From: Cephalotus follicularis
Lineage: Eukaryota > Streptophyta > Magnoliopsida > Oxalidales > Cephalotaceae
Reading direction: 5' to 3'
DNA length: 64,000 bases
NCBI GenBank assembly: GCA_001972305.1
Contig: BDDD01001627.1
Span: 129,908-193,907 of the forward strand
Shown: positions 22,253 through 34,769 of the stretch, piece after piece
Position numbering within the stretch: the stretch's first letter is position 1
How the letters are laid out: the number at the start of each line of letters is the position of its first letter
Program-made: the position numbers and the translations under genes
The notes under the pieces: model-generated
Databases searched by the model: none
What the model saw: only the letters and a program-made list of their open reading frames with translations
Told to the model about the DNA's origin: nothing

Positions 22253-25200
22253 CATTGGTCGACTTGCTAGCTAAGTACATAAATGCGTTGATTGAGATTG
22301 ACTGAATTGATTTGCATGATATGTATTCATGCTATTGTTATTGGAAAAGAGATTGAATTTGCTAACTTGGTACAAGAAAACATGACAGTTGCTGAGTATG
22401 AGGCAAGATTCATGCAGTTAGCCCGATCTGCTCCATACTTAGTGGAAGGCCAAGAGCGTAGAGCAAAGAAGTTCCTTCGGGGACTGAGATTGGAATTGAG
22501 GAGGCAATTGACTCCCTTGGGGTTGACCTCCATATCAGATATTTCTTCCCGAGCTATGCAGCTTAAGGATATTGCAGCTGAGGCTAGATTGATGAGGAAT
22601 GCAGCCCGCACCAGGCCTACTTCTTATTCTTGGCAGAGTGGTAGTGACAATGGCAGTGCTAAATCACAGAAGACAGATAGTAGCCCCTCACCTGGTTCTC
22701 AGGGTAGCAATCAGGATAGCGGGAATCTATCACGTTCCCAGAGGAGAGGCAGATCGAGGAACGCACGTCGAGGAGGCTGATCTTCAGCACCTAGTCAGGG
22801 TACACCCTCCAGACTTTCTGAGAGTGGTAATCAGAATGCTATGGTTCCTTGTGTGCATTGTCAGAAGACCAACCATACTTCTGAGAATTGTAGATGGTTC
22901 TTGGGCCATTGCCTGGTTTGTGGTGGTCCCGACCACATTGCTAGAGATTGTCCTCGGAGTTCTCGTCCTAGAGGATTTGATCAGACACAGCGGGGACCGC
23001 CTCCACCAGGACTGACAACTAGTGTACCGTCTCCTTCCCGGGGGACTTCGCAGTCCAGGGGGAAGCAGCCTATGGGTTCTGCTCCGACAGTTCAGGCTAG
23101 AGTGTTTGCTATGGAACCGAACGCTACAGCAGGGTCAGATGTTGTGATTGGAGGTACCATTCGACTCTTTCAGCTTCCAGCGCGGGTTCTTATTGATCCG
23201 GGTTCATCTCATTCATTCATTGCTGTGCATTTTGTCTCCCATATTGGTCTGAGGCCTGAGTACATTCCTTTCTTTATGGAGGTATCCACACCTCTCGGTG
23301 AGTCAGCGACCACCGATCGAGTGTGTAGAGATTGTATTGTTGAGATTGATGATCGTTGCTTATTAGCCGATCTTATTGTTTTACCGATGGATTGCCTAGA
23401 TGTGATTCTTGGCATGGATTGGTTGTCTGCTAGCTTTGCTCAGGTGGATTGTCATCGGAAAGTAGTGGTTTTTAGTCCTCCGGGACGACCACCTTTTCGG
23501 TTTCTTGGCACCTTATAGCCATTGTTTGTTTCGATGATTTCGGCTTTGCATGCGGACAGATTGTTGCGACAGGGATGCCAGGGGTTTCTAGCACATGTGC
23601 TCGATACAGACAGATGGCGGCCAGAACTGGAGGATATTCCAGTAGTTTGCGAGTTCAGAGATGTTTTTCCTCAGAATTTGACGTCGTTGCCGCCAGACAG
23701 AGAAATAGAATTTGTGATTTCTCTGATACCAGGGACTGCACCGATTTCTCGAGCACCATACCGAATGGCATCGATAGAGTTGAAAGAGTTAAAGATACAG
23801 TTACAAAACCTTCTCGACAAAGGTTTTATCAGACCTAGTGCTTTACCCAGGGGAGCACCTGTTCTTTTTGTCAAGAAGAAAGATGGATCGCTCCGTATGT
23901 GTATTGACTACCGACAGCTCAATAAAGTTACAGTGAAGAATAAGTACCCTATACCGCACATTGATGAGCTGTTTGATCATCTTAGAGGAGCGACAGTGTT
24001 TTCCAAGCTCGACTTGAGATCGGGCTATCACCAGTTGAAATTCAGACCGGAGGATGTTCCGAAGACGGCTTTCAGATCGAGATATGGGCATTATGAGTTC
24101 TTAGTTATGCCTTTTGGTGTGACTAATGCTCCTGCGGCTTTCATGGACCTGATGAACCGAGTGTTCAGACAGTATTTGGATCAGTTCATTGTAGTGTTTA
24201 TTGATGACCTCTTGGTCTATTCCAGGACCGATGAGGAGCATGCCCAGCACCTCTACATTGTATTGCAAACTTTGAGGGATCACCGATTTTATGCCAAATT
24301 CGACAAGTGCGAGTTTTGGCTATCGGAGGTTGGTTTTCTAGGGCATATTGTTTATGGTAACGGTTTATCAGTGGACCTATCGAAAGTAGAGGCAGTGAAA
24401 GATTGGAAACGATCGACGAATGCTTCCGAAGTTCGTAGCTTCTTGGGTTTACCAGGGTATTATCTTCGGTTTGTTGAGGGATTTTCCCGTATTGCAACAC
24501 CGTTGACCAGATTGACATAGAAAAACGCTGCCTTTGTATGGGATAGTGATTGTGAAAGAAGTTTTCAAGAGTTGAAAGACAAATTGATTTCCGCTCCTGT
24601 CCTAGCTTTGCCAGACGGGAACGAAGACTTTGTTGTATACACCGATGCTTCTGGAAAGGGGCTTGGTTGTGTTCTTATGCAATACGGCAAAGTGATTGCT
24701 TATGCATCGAGGAAGATCAAACCACATGAGGAAAACTACCCAGTGCATGACTTGGAGCTGGCGGCCATTGCCTTTGCTCTTGGAAAATGGCGCAACTACC
24801 TTTATGGGACCAAGTTTACAGTCTTCACTGATCATAAGAGTTTGAGATATCTCTTTTCACAGAAGGAATTAAACATGAGACAGAGAAGGTGGTTTGAGCT
24901 CCTTAATGATTATGATTGTGACATTGAATACCATCCTGGGAAAGCAAATGTCGTTGCAGATGCATTGAGTCGCAAGCTATCTTGTATGACTCTTTCCCAC
25001 ATTCAGGTGCAACCTGGATTGCTTGACCGGATTAGAGATGCACAGATAGTGGATATTGAATTACAGAAAGTGGCTACTGCTATTGATGAAGGATTGAAAC
25101 CCGATTTCTCTCTCTCTACAGATGGGTTATTGAGATACAGGAACAGGATTTGCATTCCAACCGATAACGAGTTGAAGGAAGAGCTTCTTTCTCAAGCTCA

Positions 25201-26480
25201 TAAATCTCGTCTCTCTGTTCGCCCAGGGAGTACGAAGATGTATCGTGACCTAAAACTTAACTATTGGTGGATTGGCATGAAGAGAGAAATCGCAGAGATT
25301 GTATCGAGATGCCTCACTTGTCAGCAAGTTAAGGCAGAGCACCAGAGACCGGCAGGCTTGCTTCAGCCTTTGCTCATTCCGGAGTGGAAATGAGAGCATA
25401 TTACCATGGATTTCGTGTCTGGGTTGCCTCTGACTCGTGAAAGACATGATGGTATTTGGGTGGTGGTTGATCGACTCACGAAGTCGGCCCACTTTCTACC
25501 GATTCGGATGACTTATTCTAGAGATAAGTTGTCTAGATTGTTCATGAAGGAGATTGTTAAAGCACATGGAGCTCCTGTCAGCATTGTTTCAGATCGAGAC
25601 ACTCGCTTCACTTCCGGGTTTTGGAGGAAGTTACAGGTAGCTATGGGTACAGAATTGAGTTTCAGCACTGCTTTTCATCCCCAAACAGATGGTTTGTCCG
25701 AAAGGACCATTCAGACATTGGAGGACATGCTCCGGGCATGTGTGCTCGACTTTGGAGGTAGTTGGGATGACTACTTGCATTTGATTGAGTTCTCATATAA
25801 CAACAGTTATCACGAGAGCATACAGATGGCTCCCTATGAAGCCCTATATGGTAGGAAGTTCCGATCACCAGTTTGTTGGGATCAGGTCGGTGAAAAGAGT
25901 ATCTTGGGGCCAGAGATTGTACAGATTACCGCAGAGAAAGTGAAATTGATAAGAGACCGACTGATCGTTGCACAGAGTAGACAGAAAAGCTATGCGGATG
26001 TTCATCGCATAAGCTTGGAGTTTAGTGTTGGTGACCATGTTTTCCTCAAAGTGTCGCCCACTAAAGGAGTCATGAGATTCGGGAAGAAAGGAAGGCTTTC
26101 TCCTCGTTTTATTGGACCTTTCGAGATATTGGATCAGATTGGCCGACTTGCTTACAGGTTAGCCTTACCTCCAGCATTGTCGGGAGTGCATGATGTGTTC
26201 CATGTTTCTCAGTTGAGGAGATATGTTCGAGATCCCTCGCACATCATTGAGTATGGTCAGATTTAACTAGAACCTGACTTATCGTTTACAGAGACTCCTA
26301 TACAGATTGTTGACCGACAGACCAGAGTATTGAGGAACAAGACCATCCCTTTGGTCAGTGTTCTATGGTAGTATCATGGTTCTATGGAGCGCACCTGGGA
26401 GTGCAAGGATGATATGAGAGAGACATATCCTTTCCTATTCGATTGATTGATTGATGAATATGGGGACCATATTCTTTTAA

Positions 26481-26491
26481 GGAGGGGAGAA
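26481..26491 (+). other. Polypurine tract of the Tekay element
   Basis: ggaggggagaa directly precedes the TGTGACGACC start of the 3' LTR, as needed for plus-strand priming. Confidence 0.85.
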
Positions 26492-28944
26492 TGTGACGAC
26501 CGAATTCCCTTTGCTACTATTCATGCATACATCGTACCGTATTGTACCGTATTGGACCGTACTGAACCGTATTGTATTGAGGTATTCTTATACCTATTGA
26601 TATTGTATTGGTTATATGCATGTATAGTCGGGATTTTGGGCCGAGTTTCGGAGAGTTGGTCGTATTGACTATTTAAGTCAATTTTCTCTCTTTTCTCTCA
26701 TTATTCTCATTTCCTCTCCTCTCTCTATCTTCTCTCTCTCTCTCTCTCCCTCTTGCTGGTAGCCTCCACCTTCCTCTATTGCAGCTAAAATTGCATCTCC
26801 ATCAACAAGAGCAGTGATTACAAGTTGTAGCTTACCAATTGAACAAGAAAGTAGCGGTTTTTGGGCGATTTCTACCGATCGATTGAGTGGAAGCTCAACT
26901 TTTGAAGCTTCAGTGATAAGTAGGACTTCTTTACTGAATTGCCTACTGTTTTATTGATTGATTGACTGAAATGAATGATTGAATTGAATGATTGAGTGAT
27001 TGAATTGAGGTTTTTGGGTTTATAGCAAACCCTTGACCTAATTGTTAAATTGAATGATTGAATTTATTTTGGAAGGTTGTAACTACTTTTACTAACCTCA
27101 AATGATTGATTGTAAACTTTGGTTTTCAAAGAATGTCTTTTAATTGGATTTTGGCTTGAGATTGGCCCATTTTCTACCAGAAAAATCGACCCTGCCAGGA
27201 AAGACGTCGACCCTTAGCCCAAAGGCGTCGATGTCTTTCTCATACGAGTGCAACATCCTTGATTCTGCAGCAAAGACATCGACGTCTTTCTAAAGACGTC
27301 GACGTCTTTCTAAAGACGTCGACGTCTTTGCCTCGAGATGTCTCTCCTCAGGAAAGACATCGATGCCGAACATCGATGCGCATTCCCAGGTTATTTTTAT
27401 TGAAAAACGTCGACGCATTTCTCAAAAGACGTCGACGTCTTTGGCCAATCCTCTACATGAACAAGGAAAGACATCGACGTCTTTATAAAGGCATCGACGT
27501 CTTTCCTCCATTTTAAAGAGGAGTCGACGTCTTTCATTAAAGACATCGACGCCTAATGTACTGAAAGGAGTTTTGACTGTTTTAAAGCTAGTTTTCTACT
27601 TCTTTTCACATAGCCACTTGACAGGAACCTCACTTGAGGTGTTCAAGTATTTGAAAACAGTTTTTAATGATTGCACTGACCGATTGATTGCTTGGGTAAT
27701 GAGTGTTGCTGCGAGTCTAAGTAGGTAAAATGGATGCACGTTCCCATCCCTACACTTATTGCTTTGCTTCGACGTTGTATTGGTGCATCGATCGATTGCT
27801 TGAGTCGTGAGTGTTGTTGAGAGCCTAAGTCGGTACGATGGACGCATGTTCCCATTTCTCCATTAGACACCACCACTTATTGACTTTACCCAATATTGTA
27901 TTGACTTGATTGATTGATTGATTGTATTGTATGGATCCTATAGAGCGACCTTATGATTCGTGTTGGCATGTTAGGGCGTTGACTCTGTCCGCCTATTCCG
28001 CCGATCGTTTCATTCATTGTATTGTATTGACCCGCTGACGAGCGGTATTGTTTGTTGCTCCCTTTATGGTCGAGGTTACCGATTGTTGCTCCCTTTATGG
28101 TCGAGGTTACCGATTGTTGCTCCCTGACGGTTGAGCTTACCGATCGCTCCCTTTATGGTTGAGCTTACCGTATTGACCCAGCCATAGGATGGAAGATCTA
28201 TGAGTTCCAGACCTGATCAATCTGAAAACCGTAGATAGATCTCCCACCCTTTTTGAAGGACTACCTTCCGTGGGATTGATCATCGCTGACCGATTGACAT
28301 TGTATTGACCCGGTCGCATGCTCTATAGGATATTGATTGATTGATTGGGTGTTTCATACACCACCACTGAGTGTCTGCCATTGATTGATTGTTATAGATC
28401 CTATCCGTATGCTATGTTGGGCCATTGTCATACGGATAGTTTGATCGCCAATTGTACATGTACATTTGCCATGTCATGCATTGATATTGTACACCGCACA
28501 TTGTTATTGTATAAATTGTTACCGATATTGCACATTGTACATGCATACATGCTGCATGGGGTTTCTGCTTAGCTAGTGTGGCTAACCCCATCCTTCGGGG
28601 TGGGGCTGTGTTGTACCTTTGTGTGCTGCATAGGTAGGGCACCAGGTAGCAGTGGACAGAAGGACTGAGGACCGTTGATCGCTTGACTGCTTGGACACCG
28701 AGGAGTTGGTTGTGAGAGATTGGAGTGTATTGTATTGAAAGATTGTTAATGTTTTGAAAAGACTTGTATTGTAAAGGAAATTGTATCGTATGTATGGATC
28801 AGTGTATTGTTTCTTCCGTAACTGATATATATATTGCAAAGTCTTAAGTTTTTCCACATTTTATATTGCTAGTCCCGACCATTGTATTGTATTTTGGATT
28901 GAGCGAAATGTCACGTATCCGCCCTGCGGGCGCGGGGTGTTACA
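26492..28944 (+). repeat. 3' LTR of the Tekay element
   Basis: Its ends match the 5' LTR. It is about 56 bp longer because of extra array units and an extra gctccctttatgg unit, and in spite of a shorter CT run. Confidence 0.92.
27199..27554. repeat. Array of AAAGACGTCGACGTCTTT words, 3' LTR copy
   Basis: About thirteen units against eleven in the 5' LTR. The extra ones are an added tctaaagacgtcgacg block near 27300 and an added ataaaggcatcgacg block near 27485. The arrays have therefore changed since insertion. Confidence 0.9.
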
Positions 28945-28949
28945 GAGAT

Positions 28950-30862
28950 CGTGAAAGTTGCGTGGTCTAAGTCCACATTTGTAACCTATAGAATTTATTA
29001 GTAACATATCAAATTCCCTAACAAAAAAGGTTTGTAACTTTTCACTTATTGCTTTTGTAATCCTATCCTTTTACTCCATTTATCTCTCACATTAATATTG
29101 TTTAATGGATATGTGAATGGTTTGAGGGTTATTATTAACAAACCCATTAGTGCATTTTTCATCTTTTAAGCTTCCTATAATGAGTTGGTTGCTACATACG
29201 TATTTTATAAAGACATTCTCAAGGTTTTAGATACACTCCACTCTCATATATACTTACCATTAAAGATAAATACGTTTCTACACCTAAGAAAGAAAGAAAT
29301 GGTTAAAGATATGAAATTAGTATAGGATCTTCAACTACTCAATAACTTTGTTGAATCCGAGTATTTTTATTTTCGTGTAAAGTTTTATTAGTTTTTATAT
29401 TGAATTACGCGACATTAACACAATTGTCATATTATCACTTATGTATGTGCTTGCTTTATGATCAATATAAACAAATTTGATAAAAATCTATTTAATTTTT
29501 AAAATTCAAAACCATTATAAAGTGAAAGATTGTTTCCTTCATAAAATTATAGTATTAGTAGCACTCACGAATAAAGATCAATTGTCTCTCGGGTGTCTCT
29601 CCGAGACATATTGAGCTTTAAATTTAAGTTCACTTCTACCAAACTGTTTAACCCTTTATGTCTGATATTTGTCTCTTAACTAATCCTTAAGAACATTTTT
29701 TTTTTCTTCAAAATTGTGAAAAGAGAAAAAAAAGGAAAAAAAAGAAAAGAAAAGCAAATTAAGATGGCAGAGGCGCCAATCTACGAATACAAGTCTACAA
29801 TACTCGATTAGACGTTAGGTGAAACACTATAAATCTAACATCCATGATATAAGGTTGGGTTAGGTTCATCACCGAAGCACATACATATCAAGTTATTAGA
29901 CCATTTGCTATGCATTTAGCTTTAAAAGAAAATTACGTTTTTAATCGAATATGTAGATAGAATCTCATAAACCTGATGAAAAAAAAATAGTAAGAGAGAA
30001 ATAATAAAAAAAAAGAAAATTTTATCTCTTTATTTCTCTCTATGCTGCTCAACCTACAAAAAAGAATTCTCTTATGAAAGTCATGCTCTACGTAAAAATT
30101 CCTTATTTTAATATTGTTTTAGCAAAATTTTCAATGTTTAATATCATAATTGCATTATGCAAACCCCTCTTAATAATGATTAATTCTTAAATACACTCGG
30201 TGTATTACGTGGTTTGTGCATTAATTCAATAATATATCATCACATAAAAATTAATTAGTTTTTTTGTCTTTTCTTTATCTCATAAACTATAATAAGTATA
30301 TGTATAAAATGCAAGTTAGTCCCTAAGTTTGGTGTCAGAGACACTTTAGTCTCTTTATTGTGACAAATATAAATTTAGTTTCTGAATATGAATATTGATT
30401 GGATACATCAGTCCCTCTATTTGTTGACTGTTAACAATTCTATTATAATAAAAGATAAATTAGTTTCTGAGATTTGATGTTAAAAACACATTAGTTCATA
30501 AATATTAACATTGATCTAACTTATTAATACCTATATTGTTTGAGTTTTTAAATCCGTTTATTAGACTGACGTATTATTTGAAATAATAGAAAGATTAAAT
30601 TGGCTTTATATCATATTCTCAAAACTAAATTGTATTTTATTCGAAAAATATATATTTTGTTATATATTATTGACTTAAAACATTGATCGAACTTATTAGT
30701 CTTTATATTAAGTTGTGATAATAGTAATAAATTTTGAAGATAATTTTTTTATAGTTCATACACTCGTAAAATTTTGGTTTTTTAGAAAAGAAAAATAGTG
30801 TAAGATCGAATAAAAGGCTGTGGCTACGCATGACATTCTGACTCACAAAACAGGTTAATTAG
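28950..30862. other. AT-rich spacer, no gene seen
   Basis: The first part is the right half of the Tekay target site. Around 30310-30720 there are three degenerate units of about 130 bp that share words such as aagttagtccctaag / aaattagtttctgag and ttgatc(g)aacttattag, probably an old repeat family. A purine-rich tract lies at 29705-29760. No coding domain is visible on either strand. Confidence 0.5.
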
Positions 30863-33800
30863 TGATATGGGAAAAATCCATCCAAAAAAGATACCACCAC
30901 TTGTCCTTTGAAAAACAAGACAAATGTCCTTCAGAGCTATAGATACGTGGTCGGCCATTTACAATATGAAAAGATAACTCACAATAACGCTCCGGCGTAA
31001 AATCAGGAAAATGACGAGATACTCAGCATTTTCTTAGGGGTACAATAATCATCTCTGTAAGTCAAGCAATGTAGTTACATTCAACCTCCACTATAAATAC
31101 AGCAATCAAACACTTTACACAGGTCCGCCATTTTCATACTCTAAAGAACCTTATTGTTGTTTTCTCTGCCAATTATGACTTAAGCATCGGAGAGTCCCCA
31201 GGAGTGAAACCTCCTGGACCTTCGCCTAGTTTGCTTTCTTTGTGCAGGGAGGACAATCAGGCACCATCTAAACACCGTTTCTCGGAACATTCATGGTGTT
31301 TCCTATACAAATCATACCCTTATACGTAAGGGACTGTTGTGTAGTTGATTTTTACATCAACAATTGGCGCCATCTGTGGGAAACGCTATAAAAAGTTTTC
31401 TACAAAAAACACTATTGTAATCATGCCTCCCAGAAGAAACAACAACTTTACAGCCACTGGCAGCCAAGCACCAGAGAACCAACCTCCTGCTGCTGGTCAA
31501 GTCGCTGTTGCAGAGCAAGCTCCCATCACTGGAGAGCAATTTACTCAACTGCTCCAAGAAATGGGGCATCTCACGACCTTGCTGGCGAGCAATCTAGCTA
31601 GCAAGAACTAGGCTGCTCTGAGCAGACTAGCCATCCAGGATCAGGCGGGTCCGAGCAGGCCAGCCACTGAAGTTCAACAGCCCCGAGGGGCCAGGTGAAA
31701 CCCTCTGAGGAGGGCCATGCGTCCTCCAAGGCGGTCGGAGATTGATACATCTCTGGGGAGGAGAACATAGATTAATACATATCTAAGGGCGGAGCCCTCA
31801 AGTGCTAGGGATCGTAGCTACAATCCCCAAGAAGACCTGCCCAAGCTGGACCCAATGGACGAGGATTACTCTGTGGAGGTGGAGAACACCCGAGCACACT
31901 CCTCAGCCTCACAAAGGACTGAGACCCGACCGAGGAGTAGGTCGGACCATTCAGTCAGACTCGCCGGACAATCACAAGTTTCTACCAAGACTAGGAACAT
32001 TAAGAATGTAGAGCAAGCCATGAATAGAAGGCTTGCCGAGATGGAGAGAAGGCTCCGAGGAGCTGAGCACTCGAAGGGGTACCTGTCTGAGGTACGAAAT
32101 ATCAACACCACTCCTTTCACACCTGAGATAATGAGGGAGCGTATTCCAAGGGGATTTTGATTCCCGAGTCTCAAGGAGTATGATGGGTCCACAGACCCGA
32201 TCCAGCATGTACGCTATTACACACAAATCATGCTAGTGCACTAGGTCTCAGACGCGGTCCTTTGCCGAGGATTCCCGGCAATATTGACTGGAGCAGCCCG
32301 ATCATAGTATTCAACTCTGCCAGTGGATTCGGTGGCAAATTTCGAACAGTTTACGGAACTGTTCGTTACCAAGCTCCTCAACAGCACCACGCAGAGAAGG
32401 AATTCAAGTCATCTGATCAATGTGGTACATGGGAAGGATGAGTCCCTATGAGACTACCTCACCAGATTTAACAAGGAGTCTTTGACAGTGAAAGATTTGG
32501 AACCTTCCTTTACTCTGGCAGCTCTGAATAGTGGGTTGAAAGATAACTCACCTTTCACTTTCTCTCTCATGAAGAAGCCTGCTCAGGATATGGCTGACCT
32601 CCTCAGAAGAGCCGAGAAGTATGTTAATGCCGAGGAGGCAATGGCCTCTAGGAAGAAAAAAACTTCTTGGTCGGGCCATTAGGTAGAAAAAGAGGAGAAC
32701 TCACGAGGTGCTCCAGGGAAGAAATAGAAGAGAAAGGATAGGTCAGAGCTGACAAAAATGACCCGAGGCACAAGCTTTCCAGGAAGAAGGAATCTCAAAA
32801 AAGGGGGGCACCAATCCCTACTTACAACAACTCGTGGAGACGCGCATAAGGATACTGGCAGTAGAGAAGAACAAGGTCCCTATCCAATGGCCAGTACCAT
32901 TGAGGTCCTCAGCTAAGAAGAGGGACACAAACAAGTATTGTCGGTACCATCGTGACCACGGGCACGATATAGAGTAGTGCAGGTGCTTAAAGAATCAAAT
33001 TGAGGACCTGATTCAGAAAGGTCATCTACGCAAGTATGTTGACAGAGATGCTTCCCAAGAAAGAAGAGAGCGCAGAGAGCAAGCTCTGTAGCAGGAAGAT
33101 GAGCAACAGCCTAGAGGTGTGATCCACACCATTTCTGAGGGGTCGCATCTGGTGGCGACCATAGCAGGGCTCGAAAAGCCTATGCTAAACAGACCTTTGC
33201 TGTGTAACAATACCCGCATAGCAAAATGTTGAAGTCAGGTGAAGATGAGGAGGTAATATCCTTCTCTGAGGAGGACTATAAGGGAGTACGTCTCCCTCAC
33301 GATGATCCAGTGGTGGTGACTCTGCAAGTGGAACTATTCACTATGAAGAGAATCCTCATTGATAGAGGGAGCTCGACGAATATCCTATACAAGCATGCCT
33401 TTGATCAGTTAAGGATACCGGCCGACTAGTTGAGGCCCGTGAAAACACCTCTGGTGGGCTTCGCAGGAGAGATGGTCCATATCTGGGATCCATCGACTTG
33501 TCAATAGTAACAGGCACGACCCCATGCCAGACCCAAGTGCAAATGACATTTCTGGTGGTTGATACACCAAGCCCATATAATGCAATAGTTGGGTGACCAG
33601 GTCTAAATTTGATGGAGGCAATAGTGTCGACTAGGCACTTATTGGTCAAATTCCCTACTAGGTTTGGTGTGGGCAAAGTCCGAGGAGATCAGCAGGTGGC
33701 AAGACAGTGCTACAAAACTACCATAATGGATAAGGGGAAGGAGAAGGCCTTACCCATAGCCAATGTGGAGCTCAGAGAAGAAGTGGAGTCCGAGCATCCA

Positions 33801-34769
33801 CAGTCTGTGGAAGATGTCGTGCAAGTGCCTTTGGAAGAAGGCAATGTCGAGAGAGTGTTCCAAGTCGGCTCCCAACTTGGAGAGGTGGAGAAAGAGGAAC
33901 TAATAACGTTCTTTAGAAATAACAGAGATATGTTTGTTTGGTCGGCAGAAGAGGTCCCAGGGATCAGCCCAGAGGTGATGGTGCACAGGCTAAGTGTAGA
34001 TCCAATGCGGCCTCTGACCAAGCAAAAGAAATGAAACTTCGCTCCCGAGAGGCAACATGTAATAGCAGAAGAAGTAAACAAGATATTACAAGCCGGATTT
34101 ATAAGGGAAGTGCAATACTCTGACTGGCTGGCGAACCCGATCCTAGTCAAGAAGGCTAATGACAAGTGGAGGATGTGCATAGATTTTACAGACCTCAACA
34201 AAGCTTGCCCCAAAGATTACGTCCCCCTCTCAAAGATTGATCACTTGGTGGATGCAACCTCCGGATACATAATGCTAAGCTTCTTGGATGCGTACTCGGG
34301 ATATAATCAAATCCCTATGTATGGGCTCGACGAGAACAAGACAGCTTTCATCACCGATAGGGGCATGTATTGCTACAAAGTCATGTCTTTCAGATTAAAA
34401 AATGTTGGGGTGACTTATCAATGGTTGGTCAACAAGATTTTTGAACCTCATATGGGAGGAATATGTAGGTATATATTGACGATATGCTCGTCAAGACGCC
34501 AGCAAGGAGTCCTCACATTAAAGACTTGGAGGAGACTTTTGAGATGCTAAGGAAATACAAAATGCGTCTCAATCCTACCAAGTGCACATTTGGGGACACT
34601 TCTGGTAAGTTCCTCAGGTTTATGGTTTCTAGCAGAGGAATAGAGGCCAATCCAGAGAAGATCTCGAACATTCAGAGCATGAGGCCTCCCCAATCTATCA
34701 GGGACGTGCAAAGATTGAATGGTAAAACTGCAGCTCTGAGTAGATTCATTTCCAAGTCAACGGAGAAGT
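30863..34769 (+). mobile_element. Ty3-gypsy element, Tat lineage, 5' part only
   Basis: The LTR at 30863-31362 runs TGATATGG...ACATCAACA. It contains TATAAATA at 31092-31099 and is followed by a TGGCGCCATCTGTGGGAA primer-binding site. Gag begins near 31423 (MPPRRNN) with the gag core near 32160-32680. Protease lies near 33240-33600 and reverse transcriptase near 34100-34770 (FTDLNKACPKD). It is homologous throughout to the second Tat element at 51500. At about 34770 the text switches abruptly to a Tekay gag. It is broken at many places. Confidence 0.88.

Larger units (their letters stand above)
19841..28944 (+). mobile_element. Ty3-gypsy chromovirus, Tekay/Del lineage, both LTRs and TSD present
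   Basis: LTRs at 19841-22237 and 26492-28944 flank an internal region, and gagat (19836-19840, 28945-28949) is a perfect 5-bp target duplication. Internal parts in order: gag C-terminal side with zinc knuckles (22290-22965; CLVCGGPDHIARDC), protease (near 23190), reverse transcriptase (23690-24500), RNase H (24570-25000), integrase (25200-26260; [20 protein letters not shown]) and a chromodomain remnant (26280-26440). The layout and chromodomain identify Tekay/Del. It carries a few breaks and a gag shorter than usual. In two hand-compared stretches of about 200 bp the LTRs differ at about 2.5 percent, suggesting insertion about 1-2 million years ago at usual plant rates. Confidence 0.93.
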
